A stretch of DNA of 64,000 nt, from NCBI GenBank assembly GCA_016720685.1, contig JADKKC010000012.1, positions 1-64,000 on the forward strand. Direction: 5' to 3'. The stretch comes from Zoogloea sp. (GTDB lineage: Bacteria > Pseudomonadota > Gammaproteobacteria > Burkholderiales > Rhodocyclaceae). This document shows, in pieces, positions 55,916-64,000 of this stretch. The notes under the pieces were generated by a model. That model made no database searches, had not been told where the DNA came from, and saw nothing but the letters and a program-made list of their open reading frames with translations. Positions within the stretch are counted from its first letter, which is position 1. Each line of letters starts with the position of its first letter. Both the position numbers and the translations under genes were made by a program.

Positions 55916-56350
55916 ATGCCTGCCCAGTATCCCCTGCCCGTCTTCCACTTTTCCGTCCAGTGGGGCGGCACCCGCATCGGCTTTTCCGAAGTCACCGGAC
56001 TGACCCAGGAAAACCAGGCCATCGAATACCGCGATGGCTCCTTCCCCGAATATTCATCGATCAAGATGCCGGGGCTGCGCAAGTTCAGCAACGTCACCCT
56101 CAAGCGCGGCGTCATCAAGTCGGACAACGACTTCTTCAAGTGGCTATCGACGATCAAGCTCAACACCGTCGAGCGGCGCGACCTCACCATCAGCCTGCTC
56201 AACGAAACCCACGAACCGGTGATGGTCTGGAAAATCCACAACGCCTTCCCGGTCAAGGTCGAGGGGCCACAGCTCAAGGCCAGCGGCAACGAGGTGGCCA
56301 TCGAGTCCATCGAGCTGGCCCACGAAGGCCTGGAAGTGCAGAACGAGTGA
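55916..56350 (+). CDS. eCIS inner tube protein 1 (T4 gp19-like)
   Basis: A 144-residue tube subunit (Pvc1/Afp1 family). YPLPVFHFSVQWGGTRIGFS, EVTGLTQENQAIEYRDG and LKRGVIKSDNDFFKW are the standard gp19 motifs. It stacks as hexamers to form the lumen that holds cargo. The gene lies 74 bases after the sheath gene. Confidence 0.94.
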   Translation: MPAQYPLPVFHFSVQWGGTRIGFSEVTGLTQENQAIEYRDGSFPEYSSIKMPGLRKFSNVTLKRGVIKSDNDFFKWLSTIKLNTVERRDLTISLLNETHEPVMVWKIHNAFPVKVEGPQLKASGNEVAIESIELAHEGLEVQNE

Positions 56351-56367
56351 TCGCCTGAGGCCCGGCC

Positions 56368-56811
56368 ATGTACACCCCGCCCGTCGGATTTCACTTCAAG
56401 GTGGAAATCCTTGGCCTCGATCGCGCCGTCGATGACGACGTGCGCTTCAGCGAAGTGGGTGGCCTCGGCTTCGAGGTCGCCACCGAGGAAGTGCCGGAAG
56501 GCGGCGAGAACCGCTTCATCCAGCGCTACCCGCTGCGTGCCAAGTACCCCGACCTCGTCCTCAAGCGCGGCCTGCTCAAAAGCTCGGCGATCTGGGACTG
56601 GACCCGCGACTGCATCGAAAACCTCGACATCAAGCCCAAAAATGTCGACGTCAAGCTGCTCAACGAAAACCACGAACCGCTGATCACCTGGCATTTGGTG
56701 GGCGCATACCCCGTGAAATGGGCCGTAACCGATCTCAACGCCACCAACAACGCCATCGTCGTCGAGAGCCTGCAGCTGGCCTACCAGTACTTCACCGTGG
56801 ATAAATCCTGA
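56368..56811 (+). CDS. eCIS inner tube protein 2 / tube initiator (T4 gp19-like, Pvc5-type)
   Basis: A 147-residue paralog of the previous gene: GFHFKVEILGLDRAVDDDVR, EVGGLGFEVATEEVPEGGEN and LKRGLLKSSAIWDWTRDCIE. It resembles Afp5/Pvc5, which start the tube on the spike. It is clearly diverged from tube protein 1 and separated by 17 bases. Confidence 0.92.
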   Translation: MYTPPVGFHFKVEILGLDRAVDDDVRFSEVGGLGFEVATEEVPEGGENRFIQRYPLRAKYPDLVLKRGLLKSSAIWDWTRDCIENLDIKPKNVDVKLLNENHEPLITWHLVGAYPVKWAVTDLNATNNAIVVESLQLAYQYFTVDKS

Positions 56812-56824
56812 ACCGGAGCCCGCC

Positions 56825-56986
56825 ATGCCCATCATCGTCGATGAAGTCGTGATCTCGGTGGAAGTCGGCAACGCCAGCTCCGGCGGCGCCGGCACGCCCC
56901 CCGCGCCAGACGCCGAGCGCCAGGCCCTGATCGCCGAATGCGTCGAACAGGTGCTCGAAATCCTGCGCCAGGAGCGTGAGCCATGA
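56825..56986 (+). CDS. DUF5908 family small eCIS protein (Pvc6-like)
   Basis: A 53-residue protein: MPIIVDEVVISVEVGNASS, a glycine-proline linker, then a helix ending AECVEQVLEILRQEREP. This is the DUF5908 pattern found in nearly all Afp/PVC-type loci between the tube and the LysM adaptor gene. The function is unknown. It is easily missed because of its size. Confidence 0.85.
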   Translation: MPIIVDEVVISVEVGNASSGGAGTPPAPDAERQALIAECVEQVLEILRQEREP

Positions 56987-57056
56987 TCGCGCCGGGCCGC
57001 CCCAAGCGCGAAATCCCCCGCCTGGCGGGGAGGCGCGCAGCGCCAGGGGAGCACTC

Positions 57057-57725
57057 ATGAGCGACCGCGGCCAGCTCGAACGCCTGCAGATCCAGGCCTT
57101 CACCGCGCCGGACTACAGCGGCTCGGCCATCGAAACCTTCGAGGCCTACGTCAACCCGGCCGAAATCACCCTTGCCTACGAAATGGAGTACGACAGCGGG
57201 CAGGGCGCCGGCACCACCGGCAGCCGCATGGACTTCAAGAAAACCAAGCCCGGCGACATGACCCTCGCCTTCTTCATCGACGGCACCGGCGCCAACGGGC
57301 GCCCCCTCGACGTGCAGGAAAAGGTCGAATCCTTCCAGAAAGTCACCGGCTACAACGGCGACATTCACCGCCCCAACTACCTCAAGATCGCCTGGGGCCG
57401 CATCCAGATCAAACGCTGCGTGCTCAAGAGCGCCTCCATCGTCTACAAGCTCTTCAAACCCAGCGGCGTACCGCTGCGGGCGGTGATCACCGCCGTGTTC
57501 ACCGACACCGCCGACGACCAGACCCGCGTCGCGCTGGCCCAGGACGCCTCGCCCGACCTCACCCACGTGCGCATCGCCAAGGCCGGCGACACCCTGGCCG
57601 CGCTATGCACCGAGATCTACAACAACCCCCACTACGCATCCCGGGTGGCCCGCGCCAACGGCCTCGACGGCTTTCGGCAACTCGTCCCCGGCACCCGCGT
57701 GGTGCTGCCTCCGCTGGAGAAATAA
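57057..57725 (+). CDS. eCIS tube-spike adaptor with LysM domain (Afp7/Pvc7-like)
   Basis: A 222-residue protein. The N-terminal region (FEAYVNPAEITLAYEMEYDS, DIHRPNYLKIAWGRIQIKR) forms the CIS tube-type domain; the C-terminal LysM-like segment is HVRIAKAGDTLAALCTEIYN with LVPGTRVVLPP. It joins the spike to the inner tube. The ATG at 57057 lies 70 bases after the DUF5908 stop; the intervening bases hold a short GC-rich repeat. Confidence 0.92.
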   Translation: MSDRGQLERLQIQAFTAPDYSGSAIETFEAYVNPAEITLAYEMEYDSGQGAGTTGSRMDFKKTKPGDMTLAFFIDGTGANGRPLDVQEKVESFQKVTGYNGDIHRPNYLKIAWGRIQIKRCVLKSASIVYKLFKPSGVPLRAVITAVFTDTADDQTRVALAQDASPDLTHVRIAKAGDTLAALCTEIYNNPHYASRVARANGLDGFRQLVPGTRVVLPPLEK

Positions 57726-57726
57726 A

Positions 57727-59469
57727 ATTCCCGCCCCGCGCACGCTCCCCATCGCCGCCGAACAACGCGAGTTCACCATCAAGGTGAACGGCAGCGCCGT
57801 GCCCCGCACCGACCAGCTTCTGTCGGTCAGCGTGGTGAGCAGCGCCAACCACATCGCCACCGCGCGGCTGGCCTACCGCGACGGCGAAGCGGCCACCGGC
57901 AGCTTTGCACTCAGCAACGGCAGCCTCTTCGTGCCGGGCGCCGAAGTCGAAATCCTGGCCGGCAGCGGCAACGCCCCCGACCTGCTGTTCACAGGCCTGG
58001 TGGTGCGCCAGCGCCTCAAGCTGCGCGAAGGCTCGCCGCCGCAGCTCGTCGTCGAATGCCGCCACGCCGCCACCAAAATGAGCCTCAAGCGGCACGGCGC
58101 CATCTATCTCGACAAAACCGACAGCGACGTCATCAGCCAGCTCTGCTCCGACGCCGGCATCAACGCCAGCGTGGCCAGCACCAGCCTGAGCCACCCGCAC
58201 CTGGTGCAATTCGACAGCACCGACTGGGATTTTCTCGTCACCCGCGCCCAGGCCTGCGGCCACATCGTGCTCACCCGCGGCGCCGACCTCGAAACCCGCG
58301 TGCCGGCGCTATCCGGCTCGCCCGTCGCCACCCTCGCCTTCGGCGCCACGCTGATGGAACTCGACGCCGAAATCGACGCCCGCGAGCAAACCCAGGCCGT
58401 CAAAACCCTCACTTGGAACGCCGCCGACCAGGCCGTGCACACCCTCGACGCCAGCCCGCCCGGCTTCACCGGCCCCGGCAACCTGGCCGCCGACGACCTT
58501 GCCGACGCCATGGGCATCGACGCCCTGGAGCTTCGCCACGCCATGCTCCCCGACGCCGAAGCCACCGCCGTCGCCGAGGCCCGCTTCGCCCGCGCCCGCC
58601 TCGACAAGGTGAGCGGCCGCGCCATGTGCGCCGGGCTCGGCCAGGTGCTGCCGGGCGACGTGGTCGAGCTGGCCGGCGTGGGCGATCGCTTCAACGGCCA
58701 GGTGCTCGTCACCGGCGTGCGCCACGAAATGGACGCCACCCAGGGCTGGCGCACCCACCTGCAATTCGGCGGCGTGCCCGAAGACCCGGCCCGCCGCCAG
58801 CGCCTCGAATCCGGCCGCAGCAGCAGCCTGCTGGCCCCGGTGCATGGCCTGCAAACCGGCATCGTCACCGACAACGAAGACCCGGAAGGTGAATTCCGCG
58901 TGCGCGTGCGCCTGCCGCTGGTCGACCCGGCCGGCGACGGCGTGTGGGCGCGGGTGGTCTGCTCCGATGCCGGCAGCGACCGCGGCGTGATGATCCGCCC
59001 CGAGATCGACGACGAAGTGGTGGTCGGCTTCTTCGACGACGACCCGCGCAGCCCGGTGCTGCTCGGCATGCTCCACAGCAGCGCCCACGCCGCGCCACTC
59101 ACGCCCAGCAACGACAACCACGAAAAGACCTTCAAGAGCCGCAGCGGCATCCAGGTGCTGGTGAACGACGAAGACACCGTGATCACCCTCTCCACCCCTG
59201 GCGGCCACAGCTTCGTGCTCGACGACAAGAACGGCGAAGTGGTGCTCACCGACAGCAACGGCAACAGCCTCAAGTTTTCCAGCGCCGGCATCACCATCGA
59301 AAGCAGCGCCGACCTGAAGCTCAAGGTCAGCGCCGACGCCAAGCTCGAATTCGGCGGCAGCGGCGAAGTCAGCGCCGGCACCCAGCTCAAGCTGGAAGGC
59401 AGCGCCGGCATCGAAGTCAGCAGCGGCGGCACCGCCAAGCTCAAGGGTTCCCTCGTGCAGATCAACTGA
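57727..59469 (+). CDS. eCIS spike protein (VgrG/gp5-gp27-like, Afp8/Pvc8), probable ATT start
   Basis: A trimeric spike of about 580 residues: gp27-like hub domains (SVVSSANHIATARLAYRDGE, GHIVLTRGADLETRVPALSG), the gp5 OB-fold (GIVTDNEDPEGEFRVRVRLP, PEIDDEVVVGFFDDDPRSPV) and a C-terminal beta-helix with short repeats of Ser, Ala and Lys. The frame is open back to the previous stop, but the only ATG/GTG start (GTG at 57784) lacks a ribosome site and would cut the conserved N-terminus IPAPRTLPIAAEQREFTIKV. ATT at 57727 has GGAG seven bases upstream, so a rare ATT start (or a base error in an ATG) is proposed. Confidence 0.92.
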   Translation: MPAPRTLPIAAEQREFTIKVNGSAVPRTDQLLSVSVVSSANHIATARLAYRDGEAATGSFALSNGSLFVPGAEVEILAGSGNAPDLLFTGLVVRQRLKLREGSPPQLVVECRHAATKMSLKRHGAIYLDKTDSDVISQLCSDAGINASVASTSLSHPHLVQFDSTDWDFLVTRAQACGHIVLTRGADLETRVPALSGSPVATLAFGATLMELDAEIDAREQTQAVKTLTWNAADQAVHTLDASPPGFTGPGNLAADDLADAMGIDALELRHAMLPDAEATAVAEARFARARLDKVSGRAMCAGLGQVLPGDVVELAGVGDRFNGQVLVTGVRHEMDATQGWRTHLQFGGVPEDPARRQRLESGRSSSLLAPVHGLQTGIVTDNEDPEGEFRVRVRLPLVDPAGDGVWARVVCSDAGSDRGVMIRPEIDDEVVVGFFDDDPRSPVLLGMLHSSAHAAPLTPSNDNHEKTFKSRSGIQVLVNDEDTVITLSTPGGHSFVLDDKNGEVVLTDSNGNSLKFSSAGITIESSADLKLKVSADAKLEFGGSGEVSAGTQLKLEGSAGIEVSSGGTAKLKGSLVQIN

Positions 59470-59483
59470 AGCGGAAGACCACC

Positions 59484-59756
59484 ATGCCCAGCGCAGCCCG
59501 CGTCACCGACCTCTCCAACCACGGCGGCACCCTCATCGGCCCGGGCGAGCCCACCGTGCTCATCGGCGGCATGCCCGCCGCCGTCGTGGGCGACATGCAC
59601 GCCTGCGTGATTCCGCCGCCCCATCCGCCGGTCAGCCCCTTTCCGATGGGCAGCGCCACCGTGCTGATCGGCGGCAAACCGGCCCTGCGGGTGGGCGACG
59701 CCTGCGTGTGCGGCGCCGCGGCGGCGGTGGGCGAACCCACGGTCATCATCGGATGA
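59484..59756 (+). CDS. PAAR domain spike-tip protein
   Basis: A 90-residue PAAR-repeat protein that sharpens the spike tip. PSAARVTDLSNHGGTLIGPG, VLIGGMPAAVVGDMHACVIP and VLIGGKPALRVGDACVCGAA show the repeats; the histidines and cysteines can bind the structural zinc. It is placed between spike and gp25 genes as in Afp/PVC loci. Confidence 0.92.
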   Translation: MPSAARVTDLSNHGGTLIGPGEPTVLIGGMPAAVVGDMHACVIPPPHPPVSPFPMGSATVLIGGKPALRVGDACVCGAAAAVGEPTVIIG

Positions 59757-59763
59757 AGCAGCC

Positions 59764-60189
59764 ATGAGCGAGCCCTCATCCTTCCTTGGCCGCGGCTGGG
59801 CCTTTCCGCCCGCCTTCGCCAGCGGCGGCGCCCGCATGACCGAGGACGAAGCCGACATCGACGCAAGCCTGCGCATCCTCTTCGGCACCACGCCGGGCGA
59901 GCGCTTCCTGCAGCCCAAATACGGCCTCGACATGCACGAACTGATGTTCGAGCCCCTCAGCACCACCCTGCGCAGCGTGCTCAAGGACCGCATCCTCACC
60001 ACCGTGCTGGTGTATGAACCGCGCATCCGCGTGCTCGATCTGGTCATCGACGACAGCCGCATCTTCGACGGCGTGCTCGCGATCCGGCTCGACTACCTGA
60101 TCCGCAGCACCAACTCCCGCTTCAACCTGGTCTTCCCGTTCTACCTCGGCGAAGCCACCGAAGCCCTGCGCGCCACCCGCCGCGGATAA
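59764..60189 (+). CDS. Baseplate protein gp25/GPW family (Afp9/Pvc9-like)
   Basis: A 141-residue baseplate wedge protein that starts sheath polymerisation. MTEDEADIDASLRILFGTTP and GERFLQPKYGLDMHELMFEP carry the conserved gp25 core, followed by RIRVLDLVIDD. It begins seven bases after the PAAR stop. Confidence 0.94.
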   Translation: MSEPSSFLGRGWAFPPAFASGGARMTEDEADIDASLRILFGTTPGERFLQPKYGLDMHELMFEPLSTTLRSVLKDRILTTVLVYEPRIRVLDLVIDDSRIFDGVLAIRLDYLIRSTNSRFNLVFPFYLGEATEALRATRRG

Positions 60190-60194
60190 ACGCC

Positions 60195-63100
60195 ATGAGC
60201 CGGCACACCCTCCTCGCCCCGCTGATCGCCGCCCCCGGCACCCGCCAGGCCGACCGCCACCCGCCCCAGCTCGACCCGGCCCACGCCCCGCTCGACGGCC
60301 GCGACGAAACCGCGCTCCTGCTGGCGGCCCGCGCGCTGGCCGGCCAGCTGCGCTACTACGGCCACACGCCCGATACGCCCGACGGCAACTGGAGCGAATT
60401 CTTCCCTGCGCCCCAACCCGGCGAGCGCCCCGACGACTACCGCGCCCGCCTTGCCGCGCTGGCCGACACCACCGACGGCAGCCTCGCCCCCCACCTCGCC
60501 CTGCTGCTGGCAGTGCTGCGCGTGGCCCGCCACCCGCGGGCGCTGCTGGACGACTTCACCCGCCGGCACCTCGAATTCCAGCTCCAGACCGCCCTCGGCT
60601 TTGAAGCCCGGCCGCCCCAGCCCGACCACGCCCACGTGCTGATCCAGCTCAAGAAAGGCGCCGCACCCGTCGAAATCCGCCCCGAGCACAGCCTTTCCGC
60701 CGGCAAGGACGCCAGCAACACCGAACGCATCTACCGCCCGGTGCGCCCGGTGGTCACCAGCCAGGCCAGCGTCGCCCGCCTGTGCGCCACCCTGCACCAC
60801 GACGGTCGCCTCGGCTTCGCGCCGGTGGCCGATTCCGCCAACGGCCTGGGCGAAAAACTGCCCGCCGACGCCCCCGACTGGTCGCCCTTCGGCCTCACCC
60901 CCGCCGGCCAGCCCATGCTGCCCGACGCCCCGGTCGGTTTCGCCTTCGCCGCCGCCGTGCTGCGCCTGGCCGAAGGCGAACGCAAGCTAAGGCTCAGCCT
61001 CGGCCTCGCCGGGCTCAATCCCGAAACCCACACCGGCGCGGCCCTCGCCGCCGCCTTCAGCGCCCGCCTCAGCGGCCCCAAGGGCTGGCTCGGCCCCTTC
61101 ACGCTCGACGCCTCCAGCGTCAGCGGCGGCAGCTGGAACTTCAGCGTCACCGTTCCCGCCGGCGCCGCGGCGGTTGTCGACGCGCAGCCCGCCACCCTCG
61201 GCCAGCCCTTCCCGGCCGGCCTGCCGGTCATCCAGCTGCTGCTCAACGACAGCGCCCGCTTCGATCTCGCCGCCGGCCTGCGCCTGCGCCAGGCCAGCAT
61301 CAAGGTCACGGTAGCCGGCATCCACGGGCTGCAGCTCGAAAGCGAACTCGGCAAGCTCGACCCCACCAAGGCCTTTCTGCCCTTCGGCCCGCAAGCGGCG
61401 CCCGGCACCTGCTTCTACATCGGCTGCCCCGAAGCCCTGGGCAAGCCCCTGTCCGATCTGTCGCTGCACCTCGTCTGGCAAAACGCCCCCGCCACCCAGG
61501 CCGACCTCACCGCCCGCTACGCCCGCTACAGCGGCCAAAGCAGCCTCGCCTTCGGCGTAAAAGCCGACGCCGGCTGGGCCGACCTGCGCAGCACGCGCAG
61601 CCGCGTGGTCACGCTGGCACCGAGCAGCGATGGCAAGATCGACCTCGGCCCCAACCTCGACCCGGCGCACGCCCACACCGCCCGCAAGCCCTCGGCCAAG
61701 CGCCAGATGCTGCGCGCCGACAGCGCCGCAGCCCGCCGCAAGATCGGCTACGCCCGGCACCAGCAGCCGATGCAGCCCGACGACGAATCCCGGCCCCTCG
61801 ACCCCCGCGCCGGCCACATCACCCTCAGCCTCAAGACCGACCTGCTCCACGTGGCCTGGCGCAGCGAAGCCGTGGCCGCGCTCATCGCCAAACAGCCGGC
61901 GCTTGCCGAACCGTGGACGCCCAAGCTGCAATCCATCAGCCTCAATTACACCGCCCAATCCGGCACCGCCCACCTGGACGACGAGCGCCCCGCCGCCTTC
62001 AGCGACGCCGCCGTCGAGTTTTTCCACGTGGATGCCTTCGGCGTGGCCCGCGAGCACCTGTGGCTGAACCGCGCCCGCCCCTGGGCCGACCAGGGCGCCC
62101 CCAGCCTGCTGCCGCCCCACCCGGCCGCCGGCGAACTGCTGATCGGCATCGCCGGCAGCGCCGCCGGTGCGCCCCTGAGCCTGCTGTTTCAGGTGGCCGA
62201 CGGCAGCGCCGACCCGCAGGCCACCAGCCAGACCCTCGCCTGGTCGGTGCTGGCCGACAACGCCTGGCGGCCCCTCGCCAGCGGCACCGAACTCACCCTC
62301 GACACCACCCGCTCGCTCTGCACCAGCGGCATCGTGGCCATCAACCTGCCCGCCGAAACCACCACCGACAACACCCGCATGCCGCCTGGGCTGGTGTGGC
62401 TGCGCGCCGCCATTCCGGCCCAGCCGGGGGCCGCCTGCCGGCTCGTCGGCGTGCACCCCAACGCCGTCGAAGTGGCTTTTGAACACCGGGGCAACGCCGC
62501 CAGCCACCTGGCCAGCGCCCTGCCGGCCGGCAGCATCGCGCGTTTTCTGGTGCCGCCCGCCGGCCTCAAGAGCCTTGCCCAGCCCTACGCCTCCTTCGGC
62601 GGGGCGCTGCGCGAAGACGCCGCCGCCCTCGCCCGCCGCGCCACCGAACGCCTGCGCCACCGGGGCCGCGCCATCAGCCCGCGGGATTTCGAACACCTGG
62701 TGCTGCAGGCCTTCCCCGGCGTCGACCGGGTCAAGTGCATCCCCCACGCCCGCCCCGATTCATGGTTCGCCCCCGGCTACACCACCCTCGTCGTCGTGCC
62801 CGACCTGCGCCAGCGCAACGCCGTCGATCCGCTGCAGCCGCGGGTCGACCTCGACACCCTCGAACGCATCCGCAGCCACATCCTGGCCCGCGCGGCCATG
62901 GGCCTGTCCGAAGCCACCCTCACGGTGAAAAACCCCGGCTACCGCCCGGTGCTGCTCGATTTCAAGGTGGCCATGCGCCCCGGCTACGCCTTCAGCTACT
63001 ACCGCCGCGACATCAACGCCGCGCTGGTGCGCGCCCTCTCGCCGTGGGCCTTCGACAGCGCCTTTCCCCTGGATTTCGGCGGCCGGGTGATCCGCTCGGC

Positions 63101-63263
63101 GCTGGTCGATTTCGTTGAAAGCCTCGAATGGGTGGATTACGTCACCGACTTCCGCCTCACCCTCGCCGCCCACCCGGCCGGTGACAGCCCGGAACTCGCC
63201 CCCGATGCCCCCGACGCCATCCTCGTCTCGGCACCCGAACACCTGATCGAGGAGATCCGCTGA
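60195..63263 (+). CDS. eCIS baseplate protein, gp6/J-like (Afp11/Pvc11)
   Basis: A large 1022-residue baseplate component. The N-terminal third (PQLDPAHAPLDGRDETALLL, DDFTRRHLEFQLQTALGFEA) and the C-terminal baseplate J-like part (RHRGRAISPRDFEHLVLQAF, NPGYRPVLLDFKVAMRPGYA) match the Afp11/Pvc11 family. Its stop overlaps the next start (TGATG). Confidence 0.88.
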   Translation: MSRHTLLAPLIAAPGTRQADRHPPQLDPAHAPLDGRDETALLLAARALAGQLRYYGHTPDTPDGNWSEFFPAPQPGERPDDYRARLAALADTTDGSLAPHLALLLAVLRVARHPRALLDDFTRRHLEFQLQTALGFEARPPQPDHAHVLIQLKKGAAPVEIRPEHSLSAGKDASNTERIYRPVRPVVTSQASVARLCATLHHDGRLGFAPVADSANGLGEKLPADAPDWSPFGLTPAGQPMLPDAPVGFAFAAAVLRLAEGERKLRLSLGLAGLNPETHTGAALAAAFSARLSGPKGWLGPFTLDASSVSGGSWNFSVTVPAGAAAVVDAQPATLGQPFPAGLPVIQLLLNDSARFDLAAGLRLRQASIKVTVAGIHGLQLESELGKLDPTKAFLPFGPQAAPGTCFYIGCPEALGKPLSDLSLHLVWQNAPATQADLTARYARYSGQSSLAFGVKADAGWADLRSTRSRVVTLAPSSDGKIDLGPNLDPAHAHTARKPSAKRQMLRADSAAARRKIGYARHQQPMQPDDESRPLDPRAGHITLSLKTDLLHVAWRSEAVAALIAKQPALAEPWTPKLQSISLNYTAQSGTAHLDDERPAAFSDAAVEFFHVDAFGVAREHLWLNRARPWADQGAPSLLPPHPAAGELLIGIAGSAAGAPLSLLFQVADGSADPQATSQTLAWSVLADNAWRPLASGTELTLDTTRSLCTSGIVAINLPAETTTDNTRMPPGLVWLRAAIPAQPGAACRLVGVHPNAVEVAFEHRGNAASHLASALPAGSIARFLVPPAGLKSLAQPYASFGGALREDAAALARRATERLRHRGRAISPRDFEHLVLQAFPGVDRVKCIPHARPDSWFAPGYTTLVVVPDLRQRNAVDPLQPRVDLDTLERIRSHILARAAMGLSEATLTVKNPGYRPVLLDFKVAMRPGYAFSYYRRDINAALVRALSPWAFDSAFPLDFGGRVIRSALVDFVESLEWVDYVTDFRLTLAAHPAGDSPELAPDAPDAILVSAPEHLIEEIR

Positions 63264-64000
63264 TGGCCACCGCCTCCAGCCCGCTCCAGCCGGCCACCCT
63301 GTCACGCACGCCCGAGCCCGTCGGCCAGAACGCCGCCGCCCTCCTTGCCGAAGGCCTCGAACACCTGCGCCGCCTCGCCGGCCAAACCTGGACCGACCAC
63401 AACATCCACGACCCGGGCATCACCACCCTCGAACTCGTCACCTGGGCCCAGGCCGAACTCGGCTACCGGGCCGCGCTGCCGCTCACCGACCTGCTCGCCG
63501 CCCCGGCCGACGCCGGCCCCGCCATCGGCGGGCAGTTCCACCGCGCCCGCGACGTGCTGCCCGGCGCGCCGCTCACCGCCCTCGACTGGCGCAAGCTGCT
63601 GATCGACCTCGAAGGCGTCAAAAACGCCTGGATCACCCCGTTCACCCCGCCGCCGCTCTACGCCGACCGGCTGGCGCGCAAGCTCGACCGCAGCCCGCCG
63701 GCCCACGCCCATTACCAGGAAGTCCGCCTGGGCGGCCTGTACCGCGTCGCCATTGATTTCATGGACGCCGACAACACCCTGGCCGAGCAGGACATCGTGC
63801 TCTCCCGCGTGCGCGCCGCCCTCGAAGCCCACCGCAACCTCGCCGAAGATTTCATCGCCATCGACCCGGTGCCCACCCAGCGCTTCGCCCTGTGCGCCGA
63901 ACTCGACCTGGACGCCAGCGCCAGCGTCACCGAAGTGGCCGCCCGCCTGCTTTTCGACGCGGCGCAGAGCATTGCGCCGCCGGTGCCCAGCTACAGCCTC
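63263..64000 (+). CDS. eCIS baseplate protein, Afp12/Pvc12-like, 5' part only
   Basis: The first 246 residues of a baseplate protein continuing past the window. LEHLRRLAGQTWTDHNIHDP and GITTLELVTWAQAELGYRA are diagnostic of the Afp12/Pvc12 family (TDHNxHDPGIT). Genes normally following in such loci (tail fibre, AAA+ ATPase, further structural proteins, toxins) lie beyond 64000. Confidence 0.88.
   Translation, partial: MATASSPLQPATLSRTPEPVGQNAAALLAEGLEHLRRLAGQTWTDHNIHDPGITTLELVTWAQAELGYRAALPLTDLLAAPADAGPAIGGQFHRARDVLPGAPLTALDWRKLLIDLEGVKNAWITPFTPPPLYADRLARKLDRSPPAHAHYQEVRLGGLYRVAIDFMDADNTLAEQDIVLSRVRAALEAHRNLAEDFIAIDPVPTQRFALCAELDLDASASVTEVAARLLFDAAQSIAPPVPSYSL

Noticed and set aside
57784..59469. 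GTG at 57784 as the true spike start
   Set aside because: No ribosome site and it would delete a family-like N-terminus; kept only as an alternative.
52287..64000. Type VI secretion system or prophage
   Set aside because: No TssJLM, TssBC-size sheath pair, ClpV, capsid, terminase or integrase is seen; DUF4255, DUF5908 and Afp11/12-like genes fit eCIS better.

Overview
The window reads as about 64 kb of chromosome from a GC-rich betaproteobacterium, most likely Rhodocyclales (Azoarcus/Thauera/Zoogloea/Dechloromonas relatives). This is inferred from gene content: class I polyhydroxyalkanoate synthase, propionyl-CoA carboxylase with methylmalonyl-CoA mutase, ActP/DUF485, glutathione-dependent formaldehyde oxidation and RapZ. 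No rRNA, tRNA or CRISPR array was recognised, and no stretch longer than 300 bases lacks a gene.

Layout. (1) 1-2908: one end of a degenerate Tn7-like transposon, with a TniB/TnsC-type ATPase and a TnsA-TnsB transposase, both broken by single-base frameshifts. (2) 2.9-10 kb: housekeeping and small-molecule genes: glutathione peroxidase, adenine/adenosine deaminase, an RNase H-like protein, a Gx transporter with a NusG-II protein, RapZ, a metallo-hydrolase, two DUF1289 proteins and HMG-CoA lyase. (3) 9.9-10.8 kb: a single gene joining a TIR domain to a pterin-carbinolamine-dehydratase-like domain, the most unusual protein of the non-injection-system part. (4) 10.9-17.8 kb: DUF4126, formaldehyde detoxification (fghA, frmA), a LOG protein, two tandem thiol/GST-kappa-like isomerases, a thioesterase, a GNAT-carbonic anhydrase fusion and a MerR regulator. 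(5) 17.9-35.6 kb: metallo-hydrolase plus phaC, a PIN protein, an MscS channel, a corrinoid-binding-like protein, alanine dehydrogenase, SDR, DsbA, SPOR protein, argS, ubiB, an arginase-ornithine aminotransferase fusion, an HNH protein, an Hsp70 of YegD type and a glutamine amidotransferase. (6) 35.8-43.6 kb: a propionyl-CoA to succinyl-CoA operon (mcm, meaB, pccB, pccA) read leftward from a palindrome-rich control region, with a divergent GntR regulator. (7) 43.8-52.1 kb: hemerythrin, acetate permease operon, enoyl-CoA hydratase, TSUP exporter, EVE protein, MscS, EamA transporter and ruvC. (8) 52.3-64.0 kb (continues past the end): an extracellular contractile injection system (eCIS/PVC-Afp-like): tube terminator, an unknown protein, sheath, two tube proteins, DUF5908, LysM adaptor, spike, PAAR tip, gp25 and two baseplate proteins.

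The metabolic genes fit a heterotroph that takes up acetate, oxidises propionyl-CoA through methylmalonyl-CoA, and stores carbon as polyhydroxyalkanoate. Two gene products could act outside ordinary metabolism: the eCIS particle and the TIR-PCD protein.

Sequence quality. Several conserved genes carry single-base frameshifts, often in short homopolymers (mvaB, frmA, ald, dsbA, the enoyl-CoA hydratase, and densely in the Tn7-like genes). Many of these may be sequencing or assembly errors, so frameshifted genes outside the transposon should not be assumed dead.
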